A stretch of DNA of 45,225 nucleotides, taken from the IMG/VR virus record IMGVR_UViG_3300031576_001130, positions 1 to 45,225 of that record; one strand, 5' to 3'. Position 1 is the stretch's first letter, and each line of letters opens with the position of its first letter. The DNA is from a virus. The notes below the pieces were generated by a model. It ran no database searches. It saw only the letters and a program-made list of their open reading frames with translations, and was not told where the DNA came from. A program made the translations under genes and the position numbers. This document shows, one piece after another, positions 34,841 to 44,385 of the stretch.

Positions 34841-37800
34841 TCACCGTGCGCAGGATCGGCGACATCATGCGGCCGAGCGAGCGGCAGGTGCGCGAGGAAC
34901 TGGCAGGGGCGGAGATCATGGAGTACGCGCCTCCACAGTGGGTGGGGAATCAGAGCCTCCGCTGCATCCACAACGGGAATTGCCTGACCGAGGGTGAGGC
35001 CGCGGGCATCATGCCCGAGGAGGGGGACGAGCTGATCTTCTATCTGCTGCCAGGGAGCGCAGGCTTTGGCGAGGCCCTGCTCGTCTCTCTCATCGTGAGC
35101 GTCATCCTCACGGGCATCAGCTTCGCCATCCAGGCGCTGACCGCGCCCTCTATTCGTGGGCTTGAACACGACCAGGCATCGAGCCCCACCTACGGCTTCG
35201 ATGGCATTTACAACACCGTCCGGCCTGGCACGCGGGTCCCCCTCATCTACGGGAAGCATCGGTTCGGCGGTCACATCCTCCAGCAGTTCGTCCGTCCGCA
35301 GCGCGACCCGCCGGAGGGTGAGGCTGATCCGCAGGCGGGCGAGCTCCACACGCTCCTAGGGCTGGGCCTGGGGCCGATCGATGGCGTGGAGGATCCTCGG
35401 ATCGACAAGTCGCCGTGGAGCGACTACGGCATCCCTCAGCCGGAAGTCCGACTCGGCGGCATTCACCAGGCGCCCATCCACGGCTTCCACGACGTGGTGA
35501 CGGTGCAGACGAAGGACATCCTCATTACCTTCGTCGGCGGCGCGGTGCAGGTCACGACCTCGGGCCAGATCGATGCCTTCGAGCTGCAATTTCGATTCCC
35601 TGGCGGGCTGTACCGCGTGAGCGACCGCGGCGGCTTTCGCCAGCGGAGCATCAAGATCCAGGTCGATTATCGAGAGGCTGGAAGTCCCAACTGGATCTTT
35701 GCCGGAGTCAAAACCGTGACCAGCCGCTCCTCCAGCACCTTCGATGCGTGGTTCGACTCGGGGCCACTGAGCCGTGCCCAGTACGAGATACAGGTTACCC
35801 GCCTGACGGAGGACGACACCAACGCCACCGGCTTCTCCGAGCTCAAGCTTTTCGCCGTCAACGAGGTGACGGATGAGACGCTGACCTACCCGGGGATCGC
35901 GCTTGTCGGTATCCGGCAGTTGCCGACCAACCGGGTGCAGGGCCGGACTCCCACCTACGACTTTTTGGTTCAAGGGCGGCTCGTGCGCGTCTACACTGAC
36001 CTCGCGACTTATACCACCATCTGGACCGACAATCCTGCCTGGTGCCTCCTCGACTTCCTCACGGGGCCCGATTCCCTGGGTCCGTGGATCAAGGACCAGC
36101 ACGTGGATCTCCAGAGCTTCCTCGACTGGGGGCAGATGTGTGCGACGGAGAATCTCCACCTCGACCTGGTGGTCGACGGCTCGTTAACTGCCATCGACAC
36201 CATCAAGCAGATGTGCGTCGCCGGTCGGGCGCATTTCCTCTTCCGCGGCAACAAGTGGGCGGTCCGGCCGGCAAAGAAGGAGCCGCCGGTCCAGCTCTTC
36301 ACCATGGGGCGCATCGGGCGGCGAACGTTCGGCGTGCACAAGGACTCGCGAATCAAGGCTGCCAACTACCTTATCGGGCAGTTTGCGAATGCGGAGTTGG
36401 ACTACGAGAACGACGGTCTGCCCGCGGAAGACCCGACCCTGAGTGCGACGGATGACAAACGCGAGCAGACGGTGAACCTCATCGGTGTTACCAGCCCCGA
36501 CCAGGTCCGGCGCCTCCTCGACCACTACCTGCTGTCGAACCGTCTGGAACGGCGGCTCATCGAGTTTGAGGCAGGCGTTGAGGCGATCGCCATGGAGGCT
36601 GGCGATGTCTTCAAGGTCGCGCACGACGTCCCAGGCTGGGGCTTTTCGGGCAAGGTGCGAGCGGTCGAGAGTGGCGGCGTCGTCCTGATCCTTGACCGGC
36701 TGGTGACCATCGAAGCGGGGAAGACGTACGAGCTGACGGTCATTCACGCGGCGGACCAGATCGACGTCATGGGGGTAACCAACACGGTGGTCGAGACGAC
36801 CCAGCGCGTGAACATCGCCGGCCAGTGGAGCGTCACACCCGTCGAAGGCCTGGACTACAGCTTCGGCGAGGTGACAAAGAGCACGGTCCTCTATCGCTGC
36901 CTATCGATAACCAGCGGCAGCGCGCCGTGGCGGCGCAAGATCCGTGCCCGCCAGTACGACGAACGCGTGTTCGACGCGAACCTCCTCGCGCTGGAGACGC
37001 CGAGCGTTTCGCGCCTGCCCGATCCGGCGCGCCTGCCGGCGGATGTGAAGAACCTCCGCCTCGAAGAACTCCAGGAGTATTCCCAGGGTGGCGACCTCCG
37101 GGCGGCCATCGCCGTCTTCTTCACCCTCCCGGTCGAGCCCGGGGTGTCAGCTCAGGTCTACTGGCGTGAGCAGGGGCTCACGGGGTGGGAGACGACGGGC
37201 GTCCTCCTCACGGGAGGATATGCCACGGTCACCGAGGGCATCCGGAGCCCCGGCATCACCTACGAGGTGTCCGTCGTCAGCGTCTCCGCCCTTGGTGCGC
37301 GTCGATCGCCGGACGCCGGAGTCAGAGCGGTGATCTCTATGCGCGGCGTCACCCGTCAGCCTGACCGAGTGGCTGGCTTCCGTGCCGACCGGACGGTCAC
37401 CGGGCTCATCTTCGAGTGGGATGCGCTCGACCCGGTCAAGAATTACGATCTCGACTACTACGAGATCCGCCACGGCGCCCAGTGGGAGACGGCTTCGCCG
37501 ATCGCGAAGACACAGGACACGCGCTTCGAGTCGAGCCTCATCCTCAAGGGCACGCACACCTTCCTCCTCAAGGCGCGGAACACCGCGGGCAACGAGTCCG
37601 CTCAGGCGTCGGCCGTGATCCTGGTCATCCCCGGCCGGATCTCGGAGAACGTGATCTTCACCCGCGACGAGGGCCCGGCCTGGACGGGAGTCAAACAGGC
37701 ATTCACCGTCTCTGGAACCGAGCTGGTGATGGACACCACCACCTTCCTCCTCGGTTGGCGCACGCGACCGCGGCAAAGCGCGATCGGCGGCGGCCACCGG

Positions 37801-38439
37801 CCCGGTGGCATGGGCGAGAGTTTCCGCGCGATCGGAGAGTACGTCACCGTGGCCTTCCAGGTGACGAGCGGTGCTGCGGTCCGCTGCCTCGTCAGCCATC
37901 TTCTCCAGATGACCCAGGTCGATGTCTCCGCCTACTGGACGGCGCCCGGCGTGGGGGACAAGACCTGGGAGTCGGACTTTGCGCGTACCCGCCGGTGGGC
38001 GGTCGCCCCCGAGGGGCGCGTCAACTACCGGGTGGAGATACGGTTCTCGACCACTGGCTCGAACGAGACGGACTTCGGGCCCTGGCAGGAGCGAGCGCCG
38101 AACATCGAGGCGTCGGTCAAGTGGGCGCAGGCGCGGCTGTTCGTCGAGGTCCTCGACCCGGCCTTCCTGGTCAAGGTGCAGCAGCTCAGCCTCATCTTCG
38201 ACGTGCCCGACGTCATCGATGCCGGCCAGATTGCCACCCTGACCAGCGGCACCGTCGCCGTGAGCTTTACAAAGACCTTCAACCAGGTGCCGAAGATCGT
38301 CGCCATAGCGATCAGCGCCTCTGCCGGCGATCAGGTGAGAGTCACGAGTCCGACCACGACCGGCTTCACGCTCGACGTCGTGGATAGCGGGAGCATTCGC
38401 GTCGCGCGCACCGTCAATTGGACAGCCGTAGGATTTTGA
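34837..38439 (+). CDS. Tail tip/central fibre protein, gpJ-like
   Basis: A 1200-residue protein. Start ATG 34837 overlaps the previous stop; the frame is also open upstream but there overlaps the peptidase gene. A hydrophobic segment (about 90-108, LVSLIVSVILTGISFAIQAL) and YNTVRPGTRVPLIYGKHRFGGHI are typical of gpJ N-termini. The middle (ADEL-type hub domains, NPAWCLLDFLTG, FLFRGNKWAVRPAKK) forms the hub. Two fibronectin-III-like units follow (about 830-935), then a C-terminal beta region (about 950-1200) likely to meet the receptor. It probably determines host specificity. Confidence 0.92.
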   Translation: MITVRRIGDIMRPSERQVREELAGAEIMEYAPPQWVGNQSLRCIHNGNCLTEGEAAGIMPEEGDELIFYLLPGSAGFGEALLVSLIVSVILTGISFAIQALTAPSIRGLEHDQASSPTYGFDGIYNTVRPGTRVPLIYGKHRFGGHILQQFVRPQRDPPEGEADPQAGELHTLLGLGLGPIDGVEDPRIDKSPWSDYGIPQPEVRLGGIHQAPIHGFHDVVTVQTKDILITFVGGAVQVTTSGQIDAFELQFRFPGGLYRVSDRGGFRQRSIKIQVDYREAGSPNWIFAGVKTVTSRSSSTFDAWFDSGPLSRAQYEIQVTRLTEDDTNATGFSELKLFAVNEVTDETLTYPGIALVGIRQLPTNRVQGRTPTYDFLVQGRLVRVYTDLATYTTIWTDNPAWCLLDFLTGPDSLGPWIKDQHVDLQSFLDWGQMCATENLHLDLVVDGSLTAIDTIKQMCVAGRAHFLFRGNKWAVRPAKKEPPVQLFTMGRIGRRTFGVHKDSRIKAANYLIGQFANAELDYENDGLPAEDPTLSATDDKREQTVNLIGVTSPDQVRRLLDHYLLSNRLERRLIEFEAGVEAIAMEAGDVFKVAHDVPGWGFSGKVRAVESGGVVLILDRLVTIEAGKTYELTVIHAADQIDVMGVTNTVVETTQRVNIAGQWSVTPVEGLDYSFGEVTKSTVLYRCLSITSGSAPWRRKIRARQYDERVFDANLLALETPSVSRLPDPARLPADVKNLRLEELQEYSQGGDLRAAIAVFFTLPVEPGVSAQVYWREQGLTGWETTGVLLTGGYATVTEGIRSPGITYEVSVVSVSALGARRSPDAGVRAVISMRGVTRQPDRVAGFRADRTVTGLIFEWDALDPVKNYDLDYYEIRHGAQWETASPIAKTQDTRFESSLILKGTHTFLLKARNTAGNESAQASAVILVIPGRISENVIFTRDEGPAWTGVKQAFTVSGTELVMDTTTFLLGWRTRPRQSAIGGGHRPGGMGESFRAIGEYVTVAFQVTSGAAVRCLVSHLLQMTQVDVSAYWTAPGVGDKTWESDFARTRRWAVAPEGRVNYRVEIRFSTTGSNETDFGPWQERAPNIEASVKWAQARLFVEVLDPAFLVKVQQLSLIFDVPDVIDAGQIATLTSGTVAVSFTKTFNQVPKIVAIAISASAGDQVRVTSPTTTGFTLDVVDSGSIRVARTVNWTAVGF

Positions 38440-38442
38440 ACC

Positions 38443-39429
38443 ATGCCACAGACGCTTAGACCGCTCCAGCCAACAGACCTCTTTGCCGATTCCTGGGACT
38501 TCCTCAACGACTCCGACGAATCGCTGCAGACACAGTTTAGCGGACCGTCATCGCCGGCGAGTCCCAAGGCATACCAACTCTGGGCGGACACGGCGGCCGG
38601 CCAGCTCAAGATGCGGAACGGGAACAACGACGGGTGGCTCATCGTCGGCCTTCTGGGCTCGATCTACCTCGGACTCCTCCCACTCTCGGGCGGTCTCTTG
38701 TCGGGGGACCTCGACATGGGCGGCAAGAAAGTGCTGAACCTTGCACTGGGTACGGGTACGGCCGCCGCTCGCCAGCAGGAGCTGGACTTGAAGGCGCCGA
38801 TCGCGGCGCCGGCGTTCACCGGCGACGCACAGGTGAACCAGGATCCGGCGACCGTCAACTCCATCGTGCGGCGTTCCTGGGCAGATGGAAGGTTCCTTGC
38901 CTTGCAGGGCGGGTCAATGCTCGGCAGTCTGGTCCTGCAGAATGATGCTGCCGCGGCACTCGAGGCAGTCACCCTGCAGCAACTGAAAGCTTTCGTGCAG
39001 TTCAACGTCGGGTCGGGCCATCGCCACGATGGGGTGGACGCGCGCAAGGTGCGAGGGACGGACATCGATAGTGGCGCGGCGGCGGATGGACTTCCCCTTC
39101 GGGCAAATGGCGGCGGCGTCTCATCCTTCGCCAAGATTCCAGCCGTGAGCCTCAACGTCGCCTATGGAAACGTCGCCGGCAACGGGACTGTCATCGCGGC
39201 TGGCAGCGGCAACTGGACCGTCGTTCGGATCAGCATTGGGACGTACGACATCACGATCAACTCGGGAATCCTACCGGCGGCTCCGAGCTGCCTGGCCACG
39301 CCGAACGACAGCGCTGCCCTCTACCGGATCTGCACGTGCATCATCAATTCCGCGACGTCCGTGCGCGTCAAAGTGACAACTTCACTCGCCGTTGTGGAAG
39401 ACGGACCATTCAGTTTTCTCGCTCTGTAA
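38443..39429 (+). CDS. Tail fibre protein
   Basis: A 328-residue protein directly after the gpJ-like gene. It opens with a short attachment-like region (QPTDLFADSWDFLNDSDES) and YQLWADTAAGQLKMRNGNNDGWLIVG, a common fibre motif, then GGLLSGDLDMGGKKVLNLA, coiled-coil/collagen-like repeats, and FNVGSGHRHDGVDARKVRG, a HxHDG-type motif frequent in fibres. The C-terminus is a beta-rich tip with Cys pair (RICTCIINSATS). Probably a trimeric side or tip fibre. Confidence 0.75.
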   Translation: MPQTLRPLQPTDLFADSWDFLNDSDESLQTQFSGPSSPASPKAYQLWADTAAGQLKMRNGNNDGWLIVGLLGSIYLGLLPLSGGLLSGDLDMGGKKVLNLALGTGTAAARQQELDLKAPIAAPAFTGDAQVNQDPATVNSIVRRSWADGRFLALQGGSMLGSLVLQNDAAAALEAVTLQQLKAFVQFNVGSGHRHDGVDARKVRGTDIDSGAAADGLPLRANGGGVSSFAKIPAVSLNVAYGNVAGNGTVIAAGSGNWTVVRISIGTYDITINSGILPAAPSCLATPNDSAALYRICTCIINSATSVRVKVTTSLAVVEDGPFSFLAL

Positions 39430-39441
39430 AGAAGGAGACCC

Positions 39442-39909
39442 ATGGCAGGAACAGAAACACACATCGGCTTCGACGACGTCCAGACCACGGTCGGCTCGTG
39501 GTCGAAGATCGCCAGCGTGAAGTCGCCGACGAACCAGATGACGAGGATCAAGCGTCTCGTCGTCGCCTCAAACGGCGTCTCTGGCGAGGCGGAGGCGCTC
39601 AAGATGCGGCTTACCCGCATCGTGAAGGACTCGGGGACCGCCTCGGCCGTCGTGGCGCAGAAAACGAACGACGGCCTGACGGTAACGCCCCAGGTGGCAG
39701 GCAGGCATACGTTCACGGCCAACCCAACCGAGGATGGCACCAGCCCCTATCTCGCGCAGGACAAATTCCACCCTCAAGGTGGCGTGAGCCACGTCTTCGA
39801 GTTCGACAACCTTTTCGTCAAGGAGGGGAAGGAGCTGATGCTCGAGGTCTTTACCCCAACCGGCGGCAGCGCGGTGAAGCTCTCCGGCCACTTCGCATGC
39901 GAGGAATAG
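39442..39909 (+). CDS. Small virion-associated protein, unknown
   Basis: A 155-residue beta-rich protein with GGAG before the ATG. THIGFDDVQTTVGSWSKIASVKSPTNQMTRIKRLVVASNG is followed by a His/Pro-rich middle and ELMLEVFTPTGGSAVKLSGHFACEE. The profile resembles jelly-roll-like accessory proteins in phage fibre operons. It lies between the fibre and the lyase-like protein. A role as adaptor or receptor-binding module is possible; not recognised. Confidence 0.5.
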   Translation: MAGTETHIGFDDVQTTVGSWSKIASVKSPTNQMTRIKRLVVASNGVSGEAEALKMRLTRIVKDSGTASAVVAQKTNDGLTVTPQVAGRHTFTANPTEDGTSPYLAQDKFHPQGGVSHVFEFDNLFVKEGKELMLEVFTPTGGSAVKLSGHFACEE

Positions 39910-39925
39910 ACGTAGCGTCCAATCC

Positions 39926-42274
39926 ATGACCGTCCCCGCCCACACCATCTACACCGGCGAGTCGCCGGACTTCAAAGCGCGGCCGCGCGCGACCTTCCGG
40001 CACACGTTCCGTCCGACGCTACTCACCCGCATCGGCGACTCGAATGGCTGGAAGAGCGTGTGGGACAACACCATCATCCCGCGGGCGAACACGCTGAAGG
40101 GGCAGTCGGACGCCTCGCTCACGACCTCCGGCGTTCCGCTCGGCAAGCTTGGGGTGCTGGCGATGGCCGGCTACCTGACGGAGACGGGGCGGCCAGCGAA
40201 CGGGTACAAGGACGTGGCGATCCGCGCCTGCAAGTACCTCGCCGGACTCCCGCTCGCCTCGTCGAACGACGACCGGCGGTACCGCGCGGAAACGATGGCG
40301 ATGGTACCTGACATCCTCTGGGATGACCTGACGAGCAGCGAGCGGGATCTGCTTGCCAGCGCTGGCGTGACGCACATCGACAACATGACCCGTCGCGACG
40401 ACGAGGAGATGGATGGTTGGAGCGGCAACGACCAGGCGGCGGCGCTATACATCGAGCTGGTGTTCCATGGTCACGCGAGCGTCGCGAGTCAGATATCGAC
40501 ACGACTGACCAACACGCTGAACTTTCTCTACGGCGCGGTGGCCAACCGTGGCCGGATCGAGATGGACCGCTACCAGCATGCCGATGGTGGGAGCGAGAAG
40601 GGACACCATTACGACCTCCACGGCTTCGAGGGCACGATCCGCGGCTTGTGGTTTCTGAAGAACGCTACCAGCCTCGATCCGTGGACGACGGAGTCATCAT
40701 GGCTCTCAAAGATGTGGGAGTGGCTCTTGTGGAAGGTCCACGGCGGCGTCTATGGCATGGACTACGAGAGCTTGAACGACACGGCCCGTATCTCCGCTCC
40801 GTTGTTTCACAACTACCACCGCTGGTGCACTGCCATCCTGGCGAACCAGTACCCGAGCCCCGGGGGCAACCAGGGCGGGCAGATGCTCAGGTGGATGTAT
40901 GACCAGCGGAGTGCCCTCGACAGCACCTTTGCCGACAGCCTGATCTGGGACATCGTATTCCTCGACCGCGCGGGAGTAACGCCGGTCGAGCCGAAGAATG
41001 CAACGACGCCCCCCCCGCGGTCGCGCATGATGAAGCCGCCGGGCATCTACTACTACCGCCAGACGAAACGCGGGAGCGGCAAGCATGCTTGGGAGTATCC
41101 AGACGTCGCGACCATCCGCGTCAAGGCGGGGCTCCGCTATTGGCTCGGCCACGGGCACGTCGATGCCGGCTGCGTCCGCATGGCCGTCAAGGGCGATCCG
41201 GTGCTGCTCTCGCCAGCCGGTTACTATGATGACTTTGGCGGGTCGCACGCTCTGAATGCTTACCAGCGCTCATGGCTGCAGAGCCTCGTACCCCTGGTCA
41301 AGGATCCGACCCAGAGCTACATCTACGAGAGCAACACGGCGGTCGTCAACGACGGCGGGCAGCACTTCAAGAAGTACTCGGGGTTCGTCTCACCCTCGAA
41401 GGAGTACGACCCGAACTTCGTCTACGCCATGCTGAACGACGCCGGCGGCGAGGCGTGGCGCCGTGCGGAGCGCTTTGACAAGGTGGCCGAGGACCTCACG
41501 AAGGGCGTGTTCCTCGTCGCCGACCTGCGGAACGCCTACCGCCGGCGCCACACCGATGCCCAGCGCTGCCCCATCCTCACCGCCAAGTACCTGATCATCG
41601 AACCCACAGCGGCGAACGGCCTCGACTGGCCGGCGATGCTTTACTACGCCAGGATCAAGAAGACGGACCCCAACTGGGTGACGCATATCCCCCTCCATTC
41701 CGCCATCGCCTACACGACCACGAGCTACGGCTTCCACACCAAGGGTTTCTACAACGTCGGCAAGCTCTGGGTCGACGTGCGAAACGTCAGTCAGTACACG
41801 CTCATCAACAACACGCCCGGCAGCCCGCTTGACGCCAACGGCTATGGACCCAATCAGTTCAAGGTTTCTGGGGCCGGCACAAACTACCCGCCGAGCGAGG
41901 CCGCAGGCTCCCGCCATTTGCCGGACCTGAAGAAACACTCGATGTACGTCGAGAAAACGGTCCGGGCGGAGGAGGAGCACTACGTGATGTTCCTCATGCT
42001 CTCGGAGGCGGCCGACGCGGAGCCGGTGCCGACCAGGTCCTGGCACACGGACGCCGCATACCCCGACTACTACGGCCTCCATCTCGGGAGCGAGGACTTC
42101 CTCGTCCACCGTACGGCTGACCTCGCGATCATGGGCGGCGCGGTCGACACGACGCCGCCGGCGGAGGTCACGGGGATGACGTTGCCGCCGCGCAATCAGG
42201 CGATCCTCGCCAAGTGGACTGATCCCGCGGACTCGGATTACGACAAGGCAAAGGTCTTCTACAGGACAAGCTGA
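39926..42274 (+). CDS. Heparinase II/III-like putative polysaccharide lyase (tail depolymerase)
   Basis: A 782-residue protein. The N-terminal ~350 residues are helical with many Trp/His/Tyr, like an alpha/alpha toroid (YQHADGGSEKGHHYDLHGF, LFHNYHRWC). Next comes YWLGHGHVDAGCVRMAVKGDPVLLSPAGYYDDFGGSH (about 405-441), which strongly resembles the H-x-H-x-D-x-G and following lines of heparinase II/III-fold lyases; His409, His411, Asp413 and His441 are visible. The C-terminus (about 742-782) is the first half of an fn3 domain and stops abruptly. It would degrade acidic polysaccharide of capsule or matrix during infection. Catalytic residues are not proven. Confidence 0.6.
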   Translation: MTVPAHTIYTGESPDFKARPRATFRHTFRPTLLTRIGDSNGWKSVWDNTIIPRANTLKGQSDASLTTSGVPLGKLGVLAMAGYLTETGRPANGYKDVAIRACKYLAGLPLASSNDDRRYRAETMAMVPDILWDDLTSSERDLLASAGVTHIDNMTRRDDEEMDGWSGNDQAAALYIELVFHGHASVASQISTRLTNTLNFLYGAVANRGRIEMDRYQHADGGSEKGHHYDLHGFEGTIRGLWFLKNATSLDPWTTESSWLSKMWEWLLWKVHGGVYGMDYESLNDTARISAPLFHNYHRWCTAILANQYPSPGGNQGGQMLRWMYDQRSALDSTFADSLIWDIVFLDRAGVTPVEPKNATTPPPRSRMMKPPGIYYYRQTKRGSGKHAWEYPDVATIRVKAGLRYWLGHGHVDAGCVRMAVKGDPVLLSPAGYYDDFGGSHALNAYQRSWLQSLVPLVKDPTQSYIYESNTAVVNDGGQHFKKYSGFVSPSKEYDPNFVYAMLNDAGGEAWRRAERFDKVAEDLTKGVFLVADLRNAYRRRHTDAQRCPILTAKYLIIEPTAANGLDWPAMLYYARIKKTDPNWVTHIPLHSAIAYTTTSYGFHTKGFYNVGKLWVDVRNVSQYTLINNTPGSPLDANGYGPNQFKVSGAGTNYPPSEAAGSRHLPDLKKHSMYVEKTVRAEEEHYVMFLMLSEAADAEPVPTRSWHTDAAYPDYYGLHLGSEDFLVHRTADLAIMGGAVDTTPPAEVTGMTLPPRNQAILAKWTDPADSDYDKAKVFYRTS

Positions 42275-42278
42275 CACC

Positions 42279-42665
42279 ATGCCCATCTTCACCGTCTCCT
42301 GGGGAACGAGCACCACCCTCCACGCGGCAGGCACGCTCGCCGCCGGCGCGTCGGTCAACGATAGCCTGGACCTCGCCACCGCTGGCATCTACGCCGCCGC
42401 GATCCAGGCGGAGGTGCAGTTCCCTAGCGGCACCGACGCCAACGACCTGGAGATCCTCGTCTACAGTTCGTCCGATGGCGGCAGCAACTTCGACACCGAG
42501 CCCCTGATGCGCTTCAGCATTCCATTTGTGGCCAGCACGACGAAGCGGAAGAGCTTCACCATCCAGGGCGTGCCGTTCGCCCGCGTGACGATGAAGAACA
42601 ACACGGCGCTGACGCTCACGAGCGTCTCGAGCAAGTACCAGGGTCTCAAGCAGGCGAGCGCGTGA
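42279..42665 (+). CDS. Small beta-rich virion-associated protein
   Basis: A 128-residue protein: FTVSWGTSTTLHAAGTLAAGASVNDSLDLATAGIYAAAIQAEVQFPSGTD and a C-terminal VTMKNNTALTLTSVSSKYQGL. It looks like a compact jelly roll, similar in type to 39442-39909. It lies between the two genes that hold the halves of an fn3 domain, so it may have come in with the insertion that split it. Function not recognised. Confidence 0.5.
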   Translation: MPIFTVSWGTSTTLHAAGTLAAGASVNDSLDLATAGIYAAAIQAEVQFPSGTDANDLEILVYSSSDGGSNFDTEPLMRFSIPFVASTTKRKSFTIQGVPFARVTMKNNTALTLTSVSSKYQGLKQASA

Positions 42666-43705
42666 TCTACCCGCACTACAAGCACAAGCCGTCACCCTGG
42701 GCTCTTGTCCCGGGGTTGGTCGATCCTCGCCACCTGGACCTTTGGCGTGACTGTGTGCTTGCGATACCATTCTGGCAGGGAGGCAAGTACCTCAACGACG
42801 CGGGCCCGCATCATCTCGATGGCTACCTCGACACCGAGCTGAGTCCCATCACCTCTTGGGTCGCGACCCCCTACGGGGTCGGGATCCGCTTTACCGGAAC
42901 GGATTCGGACTCGCGGGTGGTCATCGCAGATCCACCCTCCGACCTCCTCGATGGCACGAACAAGCTTTCGCTGGAGGTCCTCTTCAGGCCGTCGGTCATC
43001 GACGCTGTGCGGCACGGCCTGATCGGGAAGTACAACACAGCGGCGAACTTTCGTTCCTGGCGGTTTTACATCGATGCCGATGAGCTGGCGCTCCAGGTGT
43101 CGACGGATGGTGCGGGCAACGAGATCCAGATCACAACGGCGGCGAACCTCGTGGCCGGCACGTGGTACCGTGCGGTCGCCACGTTCGACGCCGGCGTCTT
43201 CAAGGTGTGGCTCGACGGTAAGCCGCAAGCGGTCGACGCCAACTTTGCCGCCACCACCATCTTCGCCGGCAACGAGCCCTTCTGGATCGGCACCCGGTCC
43301 GACGCCCTGACCTTCACCGGCGACATCGCGAGCGTCCGCGTCTGGCGCGGCCGCGCGCTCAGTGCACAGGACGTGCAGCTCATCGAGGACGCGCCCTGGG
43401 CGATGTACGACCCGCCGCTGTTCCATCCATCCTTGGCGGTCTTGCACTCGGGTGGGGCAGCTCCGGGCCCGTGGATGGAGTACGGCCAGGTGGCAAAGGG
43501 CGTCCAGGAGCTGCTGCTCCAGGGCCTCGTCAACGGCACGAGCTACGACGTGCAGATCAAGACGGTGGACATGTCGGGCAACGTCAGCGCCGGCAACACC
43601 TTAGCGGCCGCCACGCCAGTCGCCGGGGCGAAGGCTTGGCTGGGGCGATTTCTGCGGCGCCGGGGTTTAATTCGCGCATGGCCCGGAAAGAAAAGGCCGC
43701 GATGA
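42662..43705 (+). CDS. LamG/concanavalin-like protein ending in half an fn3 domain
   Basis: A 347-residue protein. Residues about 30-245 form a LamG-type beta sandwich: CVLAIPFWQGGKYLNDAGPHHL, GIRFTGTDSDSRVVI, KLSLEVLFRPS, AGTWYRAVATFDAGVFKVWLDGK and DIASVRVWRGRALSAQDV. Such domains bind carbohydrates on phage tails. Residues about 270-320 (WMEYGQVAKGVQELLLQGLVNGTSYDVQIKTVDMSGNVS) are the second half of an fn3 domain whose first half ends the lyase-like protein. The basic tail RRRGLIRAWPGKKRPR follows. GTG start overlapping the previous stop. Confidence 0.7.
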   Translation: MIYPHYKHKPSPWALVPGLVDPRHLDLWRDCVLAIPFWQGGKYLNDAGPHHLDGYLDTELSPITSWVATPYGVGIRFTGTDSDSRVVIADPPSDLLDGTNKLSLEVLFRPSVIDAVRHGLIGKYNTAANFRSWRFYIDADELALQVSTDGAGNEIQITTAANLVAGTWYRAVATFDAGVFKVWLDGKPQAVDANFAATTIFAGNEPFWIGTRSDALTFTGDIASVRVWRGRALSAQDVQLIEDAPWAMYDPPLFHPSLAVLHSGGAAPGPWMEYGQVAKGVQELLLQGLVNGTSYDVQIKTVDMSGNVSAGNTLAAATPVAGAKAWLGRFLRRRGLIRAWPGKKRPR

Positions 43706-43917
43706 GCGAGGAGGGTCTCTTGAGAGTTTTAACCGACATAGGACTCCTCGCTGGCGAGCTGCTCGCCGCGCGGCGGCGGGAAGCGCTACTCGAGCGAACC
43801 AACGGGGAGCTGCAGACGTCGTCGACCGCTCAGCTCCAGGAGCTGGAACGGGCCCGGATGCGGCTGGCGGAGCTGGGCGCGCGACTTGAGCTGCTCGACC
43901 CGGAGGGAGGCGAATAG
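43702..43917 (+). CDS. Small coiled-coil protein
   Basis: A 71-residue protein, start ATG 43702 overlapping the previous stop (ATGA). GLLRVLTDIGLLAGELLAARRREALLERTN and LQELERARMRLAELGARLELL are strongly helical with a heptad-like Leu pattern. It sits before the holin-like gene. Possibly a partner of the lysis or fibre proteins; not recognised. Confidence 0.55.
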   Translation: MSEEGLLRVLTDIGLLAGELLAARRREALLERTNGELQTSSTAQLQELERARMRLAELGARLELLDPEGGE

Positions 43918-43944
43918 GGTGGAGCGCTGCGACGAGGTGACGCC

Positions 43945-44385
43945 GTGAGGGTCGCGGTGGAGGTGATGTCGTGGGCCCTGCTGCTGCTCCACCTGGTGGT
44001 CTTCGTCTGGGCCGCGCGGATCGTCTGGCGCATCGGTATGGGGCGCCGCGTCCTTTCGATGTTCCTGGTTGCTGGGGCGACGATCCTGATGCGCGACGTG
44101 CTGGTGATCGCGATCACCCTGGTGCATGAGACGCCGAGCTGGGCCGATGCCGTCTGTTCGCGCGTGCTCAGCGCGCTGACCACACTGCTCATGGCATGGA
44201 TGCTCGCCGAGTATGCCAACCGGCTTGGCGCGCTCGAGCGCCGCGATCCCAGCACGCTGGGGGAGATCCGCGCCTTTAACGGAAAGCTGTACAGCGAGAG
44301 CCGCGAGGTGATCAAGCAAATTGACGAATGCCAGGAGGGGATGCGCAAGCTGAGGGAGACGTTGGATGGAAGACCGCCGGATTAA
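43945..44385 (+). CDS. Three-helix membrane protein, holin candidate
   Basis: A 146-residue protein with three membrane segments in the first ~95 residues (WALLLLHLVVFVWAARIVW; LSMFLVAGATILMRDVLVIAI; RVLSALTTLLMAWMLAEYA) and a charged cytoplasmic C-terminus (RRDPSTLGEIRAFNGKLY onward). Size, topology and place at the end of the late operon fit a class I holin. No lysozyme or amidase follows. GTG 43945; an internal ATG at about 43964 is possible. It overlaps the next gene by 20 bp. Confidence 0.5.
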   Translation: MRVAVEVMSWALLLLHLVVFVWAARIVWRIGMGRRVLSMFLVAGATILMRDVLVIAITLVHETPSWADAVCSRVLSALTTLLMAWMLAEYANRLGALERRDPSTLGEIRAFNGKLYSESREVIKQIDECQEGMRKLRETLDGRPPD

